DNA from: Mactromeris polynyma
Taxonomy: Eukaryota > Mollusca > Bivalvia > Venerida > Mactridae
NCBI GenBank assembly: GCA_032209605.1
Contig: JASFXZ010000004.1
Coordinates: 34,692,401-34,756,400 of the forward strand
Reading direction: 5' to 3'
DNA: 64,000 nucleotides
The position numbers and the translations under genes are program-made. Each line of letters starts with the position of its first letter. The first letter of the stretch is position 1. The notes beneath the pieces are model-generated. The model was not told the DNA's origin, made no database searches, and saw only the letters and a list, made by a program, of their open reading frames with translations. Of this stretch, positions 59,148-64,000 are shown in pieces.

Positions 59148-60100
59148 TTAGATAGGACGGTCATTTAACACTGCTTTTATCTCACACATAAGAGTCAAAA
59201 ATCCTTCATCATCAAGAACTTGTTCTCTCACAGCACTGTTCATCGCAATCCTGATGGATCTAATAAGCCTTTCCCACACTCCGTCATGGTGCGATCCATA
59301 AGGAGGGTTGAATTGCCAATCAATATTCATTTGTAACATGGCATCATGAATTTGAGAAGTATTCCGGTTATTGATTGCTTGCCGCAATTCTCGCTCAGCA
59401 CCAACGAAATTTGTACCATTGTCTGAACGTATTTTGCTGACTTGTCCCCTTCGCGCGATAAAACGACGTAATGCATGTATGTACGAACTTGTTTCACTTC
59501 AAAAGGTCCAAAATAGTCTACGTCAACTCTAGTAAATGGTGGTTCATCTGGTTTCACACGTTCTTCCGGCAGGTTAGACATCTTTTGTTCTCCAACACGG
59601 GATTTCTGTCTGCGACACACAACACATATATTAATAACCTTTCTGATTGCAGAGGGTGCATTAACTAACCAGTATTTTTGTCTCAGTTTTGAAAGCATAT
59701 GATTTCTGCCACTATGATTTAGATCAGCATGTAATTGCTCAAGTATTAGCACTGACACATGACTACATTTTGGCAGAATGACTGGGTGTTTACTTTCCGC
59801 GGGTAAACTGGATTTATGTAAGCGTCCTCCAACACGCAGTAGTTCATTATCCAGGAATGGGTCAAGCTTTCTAATGTTACTAGTACGCTTCAATTGTAAA
59901 TGACTGTTCATCGGTGTCTTAAGTTCATTCTCAAATGCATTTCTTTGCACAAATGCTATAATGGCCTTTTCTGTAATCAAATGTGAAGAGCTAGTTTTGC
60001 ATGGCTTTTCTTCGAGTTTGCCTTTACAATGTACGCGCCTAAGAAGCTCCTTTCGAAATTTCAAAATCCATGCAACAGTGAACATTTCAATGTGAACCAA
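59148..60100 (-). pseudogene. BEL/Pao integrase, deleted and frameshifted
   Basis: The zinc-binding N-terminus (HADLNHSGRNHML...CVVCRRQ) and first catalytic Asp (VDVDYFGPF) are in one frame. At about 59480 the reading jumps: VRTYM is followed in another frame by ALRRFIARRGQ, so roughly 40 residues of the catalytic core between the first and second Asp are missing. The second Asp (SDNGTNF) and the Glu (HHDGVWERLI) survive downstream, ending at 59148. It cannot be catalytic as it stands. Confidence 0.75.
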
Positions 60101-60930
60101 GAAGAGTGTTTATCAATCAATTTGTTAATCAATTCTGCACCTGTTTTCATGCTGATTTGATTTACAATCAGACTATTCACCTTAATACACTTACCTTCCG
60201 GGTCTCCTTCGGTAAGTTCAAAGCGATTCAATGTAGAAACTGGCCAGTTTTCTTCAGTGGCCTGCAATAATTCAGGCGCCCTGATCCAGTGGTTAGTACA
60301 TAGGATTTTGTCGGCTGATATTCCTCTATAAGCTAAATCAGCTGGATTTGACTTGGTATTAATGTAGTGCCAATCATCAATTTTCGACCCTTCATGAATG
60401 ATTGTCAATCGATTCGCCACGAATGTATGAAATATTGAAGTACTGTTGCGTATATACCGAAGCACGGACATGTTGTCTGTCCAAAACACAGATATGTTTA
60501 TTTTTACATCTAGTTCATCTTTCAGCATTTTGTCGGTGCGAACTGCTACTGTCGCTGCAGTAAGTTCCAGACGAGGGACAGTCACTTTCTTTAAAGGTGC
60601 TTCGCGGGATTTTCCAATAATGAATGAACAATGCACTTTGTTCAGCATATTTGTCGAACGCAGATAAGTAACTATGCCATAACCACTTTCACTAGCATCT
60701 GCGAAATGATGAAGTTTGGCATCCTTTAGTTCTCCAAATTCTGATGGCTTAAAGCATCTATCTATTCTAAAATCTGACACTTCTCGTATATCTCCAAGTA
60801 ACTGACTCCACTGTTTACGATATTTGTTGTGTATTTTCTCATCCCAACCATACTGTAGTCTGCACAACTCTTGAAGCATGATCTTAGCTTTCAACATAAT
60901 TGGAGCTATGAACCCAAGTGGATCGTACAC
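60061..60930 (-). pseudogene. BEL/Pao RT C-terminus and RNase H (Peptidase_A17 region)
   Basis: Starts at the conserved [10 protein letters not shown] motif. It continues through LHHFADASESGYG, KKVTVPRLELTAA, FWTDNMSVLRYI, FVANRLTIIHE and NPADLAYRG, the RNase H/A17 region. At its end the frame is lost between KHSSWFTLK and VAWILKFRKEL (about 60075-60090), a single frameshift into the integrase frame. Confidence 0.75.
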
Positions 60931-61444
60931 GCTGATCGGTCATTTGGTATTCCATTTTTTGTTTCATAGGATTTCCATCTTCCCCCCATAAGAATATTTG
61001 AAAACCCCTGTCTTTGATTGGTACTTTCACTTGATAAAACATACTTTCAATGTCCCCCATGATAGCAATTTCATCCTGTCTAAATCTCAGTAGTAATGTT
61101 CTAATGAATGAATTGGTAAGGTTTGGTCCTTGTAACAAGTAGTCGTTCAAAGAGCTTCCCTGGTATTTTGCTGCACAGTCGAACACGACGCGTTACTTCT
61201 CTTTCTTGAGATGATACACACCATGGTGAGGTAAATACCAAATGCGGCCATCATGATCAGTGTGTTCGATGTCAAATTTAGGTACTATTTCAGCATAACC
61301 TTTATCAATGAGTTTATGCATGCATTTCTGGTATTCTTCACATAATTTTGAGTCTCTTTCAAAACGTTTAGCTAGAAGGTTCAGTCGTTGCTCAACTTGC
61401 TTCCTGTTGTTTGGCATATGCTGGTTTCTAAATCTAAATGGCAT
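60884..61444 (-). pseudogene. BEL/Pao reverse transcriptase N-terminal part, truncated
   Basis: One frame, broken by TAA at 61193-61195 between HLKKEK and [10 protein letters not shown]. Motifs [32 protein letters not shown] and LLLRFRQ, then the first catalytic Asp ([13 protein letters not shown]). After [18 protein letters not shown] the frame runs into VYDPLG in another frame at about 60940, so the RT segment with the YVDD active site is deleted. Confidence 0.75.
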
Positions 61445-61464
61445 GTATATAGTGTAATGTCCAT

Positions 61465-62385
61465 CTATGAATGTGGTTGATTCAGAGACTTTAAGAATTC
61501 TTTGTCTTCTATTGATTCCTCTATCTTATCATCAATAACACGTTCATTGAAGTCATGGTTATATTGATTTTGCACTTGTTGCTCTAACGTAGGGATAGAG
61601 TCGATTTTGATAAAGTTCGAGGTGACATTCCTATTCACTGAATCGATATATAGAGGTCCATTTATCACCCAGCCCAATGCTGTTTTCACGGCAAATGGTC
61701 CACCGTTTACACTAGGGATAACTTCCCAGGGTTCCATGGCCTTCGGAACATTGATGCCAATGAGCAAGTCCACTTCACTATTTATTCTCGGTAGGGGTAT
61801 TTTCTTAAGATAAGCCCAATGTTCTAGGTTTTCCGATGAAACAACATCGTGTTTTGTCACAGACAGAGTCGTTTGTTTGAAGACTGATTTAAGATATATG
61901 GAGTGTCCTCCATCAAGAGAGCTAACTTCTAAACCAGTTATCTCAAATGCAGTTTTGATTTGCTTGCGCTTTCCTTCTAATTTCAATAAATTTGCAAGTC
62001 TCTCAGTACAGAATGTTGCTGAACTTCCAGAATATAAAAACGCGTACACTTCCACAACTTTGTCACTACCTTTAGCCTTGACTTTCACGGGCACAATTGG
62101 TAATGCTTGCTGTAGTCTCTCACTGTCTCCAGCCCCCGTATGCGTTGCAGATGATGTTGCTCTTATCGGACTTTCTGCACTTATACTGTCAACATGCAAA
62201 AGTGACGGGTGACTTCCATTGCAAAGTTTACAAGAGAGTTTGTTGCTGCAGTTGATTTTCAGGTGACCGCGTTTAAGGCATGAGAAGCAAAGACCCTTTG
62301 ATCGCAAAAATGAGTATCTAACTTTCAGAGATAGCTTAGGTAGTTTCCAACAAGTGTCCAATGAATGTTGTCCTTGGCAATACAA
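61465..62385 (-). pseudogene. BEL/Pao zinc-knuckle and DUF1758 protease region
   Basis: The zinc knuckle CFSCLKRGHLKINC is followed by CKLCNGSHPSLLH, then the DUF1758 aspartic protease. The active-site motif reads AFLYSGSSATF where the family has L-D-S-G-S, so the catalytic Asp is Tyr (GAT to TAT at about 62036). The rest (DLLIGINVPKAMEPWEV, TALGWVINGPL) is intact over 306 residues. Confidence 0.75.
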
Positions 62386-62831
62386 ACAAGGCGCTGCAAA
62401 GGCAGAGTTTAAGTTGTGTTGACCGTTGGCTTCAGTGTCACTACCTTCCCTGCTCTCAGTTACTGTGGTGAAGCTTTTAAAGTTTAAGTGTTCTGCGTCT
62501 CGTTAACTTCATTGGAACCGAGCACTTCGCGTCCGTATATAGGGTCGTTGGCCTTCCTAGCTTCCTTTCTGACAAAGGCAACCAAATGTTCAAATTTCAC
62601 AGATTCCTTTCTGCCTTTGATTTCAAAAGCCATATCTCGCCATCGTTCATGTAAATAATCAGGTAGTTTCTGTTAAAGTAACCTCAAATTCTCAGAATAT
62701 TCTAACACTTTAATTGAATCCGCATTTTCTACAGCAAACTGACACTCTCTCAGGAAGATGCCAAAATTGTCCAAGTTCTGGGTTTTATCTGGCTGAATAG
62801 ATGGCCAATCAAGTGCTCTTTTGACGTAAGC

Positions 62832-63110
62832 TCAGGCCACTACGTCTGGATCGCCATATATTTCGTTAAATTCCTCCAGAGCAGCTGAATAACCACGCTC
62901 AGCATCTAGATGCGAGTAACCAAGCACTATCTTATGGGCTTCTCCTTGTGTGAATTGCAATAAAAAGTTCAGTCTTTCTTCACTGGAGTCGGTATTCGCA
63001 CACACTCTAGTGTTAAACTGTATCATGAATATATTGTAGTCAATAGGACTACCTTCGAAGTTAATGATGTCTGCTTTCGGCTTATTCAATTCACGAGATA
63101 CAGTTCTCAA
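62832..63110 (-). pseudogene. BEL/Pao gag fragment (DUF1759-like)
   Basis: Contains FEGSPIDYNIFMIQFNTRV, ERLNFLLQFTQGEAHKIV and a YSAALEEFNEIYGDPDVVA end, the usual gag segment before the zinc knuckle. It is separated from neighbouring gag parts by stops at about 62830 and 63111-63316. Confidence 0.7.
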
Positions 63111-63316
63111 GTCATTGTAATAATTCAGTTTTGAGATTCATGCTTGGGTTATTGGTTGAGCAGAACCAAACTCTTGAAGAGGCCGAGTGAACTGATTTAC
63201 AGGTGTTGAAGGGTGCCATTCCTTTACATGAGGTCTAAATTCAGGTTTCGGCATTTTCGAAGTTTCTTTATTGTCGCCAGTAAACATAAATGTTCTTTCC
63301 GTCATTTCATCTTGAA

Positions 63317-63877
63317 TTAGACTCCTAATAGTTTTGTCCTGGCATCTGATACCATTAGCTCTGTTTCTATCTCCAACTCTTCTTCTATCAATTTTAACTT
63401 CAATTTCTCCTCTTCAAGACGACGCTTTTCCTTTAAAGCAGATGATCTAGCAATGATTTCTGCCTTTCTTTGACTGTCTTTAATTATTTCAATAGAGATA
63501 TGGCTTGAAGTAGATTCATGTGAACCAAAACTTGATCTACTTCCTTTACTAACATTTGACCTGGTATCGAATTCATCAATTAGTCCTTTCACACTTGAGT
63601 TACGCAGAAACCAGTCTTCAGTATATCGTTTCACACTTTTTAGTTGATGGAGTGATTGTCCAATTGTATCAGTATCATGTATATCATCATTAAGTAGTTT
63701 CAAGTATTGTTCATTTCTCACCATTAGTTGTTCAAATGATTCCAACCAATCTGAATAAACCTGTTTCACTTCATGTTTATCACTATCTTCATAACTTAAA
63801 ATGCTCTTTAACTTTGTTGAGTTGGCATTCAGTGACAACACTTTTCTTGTTCTTTCTCTTAGTCGTACGTCTTTCAT
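63317..63877 (-). pseudogene. BEL/Pao gag N-terminal fragment
   Basis: 186 residues from ATG at 63875-63877. A predicted coiled coil (KEKRRLEEEKLKLKLIEEEL) lies near the end, in the usual position for BEL/Pao gag. It ends before the DUF1759-like part. Confidence 0.7.
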
Positions 63878-63915
63878 CTCTTTTCTGTCATGACTCTTTT
63901 TCTTCTACTTCTTTT

Positions 63916-64000
63916 TGCTTCTAGCATGTTCTAGCATGTTCAAACACATCATAGCACGATTAACTAAAATAAAAGACAATCAATCGTAAGAATAAAGAAA
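63916..64000 (-). repeat. 5' LTR of the BEL/Pao element, truncated by window end
   Basis: The visible 85 bp match 57488-57572 with about four differences (e.g. TGTTCTAGCATG against TGTGCTATCATG). That is roughly 5 percent over a short sample. Confidence 0.7.

Larger units (their letters stand above)
57488..64000 (-). mobile_element. BEL/Pao LTR retrotransposon, decayed, 5' LTR cut by window end
   Basis: Minus-strand order: 5' LTR (63916 to beyond 64000), gag, DUF1759-like gag part, zinc knuckle/DUF1758 protease, RT, RNase H, integrase, DUF5641, polypurine tract, 3' LTR (57488-58630). The two LTR ends match over the visible 85 bp with about four differences. Stops, frameshifts and two coding deletions make it non-autonomous. 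No obvious primer-binding site follows the 5' LTR; the gag ATG is only 38 bases away. Confidence 0.88.

Overview
This window is animal nuclear DNA, most likely from a bivalve mollusc. It is AT-rich, its genes are split by GT-AG introns, and it is dominated by transposable elements and diverged repeats. The bivalve call is inference. It rests on a secreted F5/8-type (fucolectin-like, FTP) lectin family and on element types common in bivalves: DIRS/Ngaro tyrosine-recombinase elements, BEL/Pao, tRNA-derived SINEs and a satellite of about 160 bp. I cannot name the species. Nothing prokaryotic is present.

Host genes. The only convincing host genes are two copies of a small lectin gene on the + strand. 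Each has a candidate signal-peptide exon, two exons for one FTP lectin domain and one exon for a C-terminal PAN/apple-like domain. Gene A has its signal exon at 6835-6886 and its body at 9351-11085. Gene B has its signal exon at 24395-24446 and its body at 31778-33512. All three introns are phase 1, and the predicted protein is 233 residues. A third, inverted copy (C, about 1-2950) is a pseudogene. A fourth partial copy (about 41.4-42.5 kb) keeps only the sequence upstream of the lectin exon. All derive from one segmental duplication. The A and B bodies are identical by eye over about 1.69 kb, introns included, while their flanks differ by roughly 10 percent or more, which points to recent gene conversion.

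Mobile elements, left to right: a DIRS-superfamily retroelement (14294-18916, minus) with split direct repeats A1-ORFs-B1-A2-B2, gag, RT/RNase H with one TGA stop, and a tyrosine recombinase; an apparently intact piggyBac element (34225-37310) inserted at TTAA into duplication copy B; decayed LINE fragments (13.4 kb, 39.5-40.9 kb, 48.4-49.1 kb); a mariner/DDE_3 transposase tail (47.55-47.87 kb); a deleted Ngaro-like element (50605-53833) with gag, the end of a tyrosine recombinase and an SGNH hydrolase, bounded by 97-bp direct repeats; and a decayed BEL/Pao element (57488 to past the window end, minus) with a 3' LTR, a truncated 5' LTR and several deletions.

The remaining sequence is AT-rich non-coding DNA. 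It holds SINE-like tRNA-derived units, a diverged satellite array (28.8-30.0 kb), two long inverted repeats (41.4 kb, 54.9 kb), short tandem duplications and an unnamed dispersed repeat in at least four copies.
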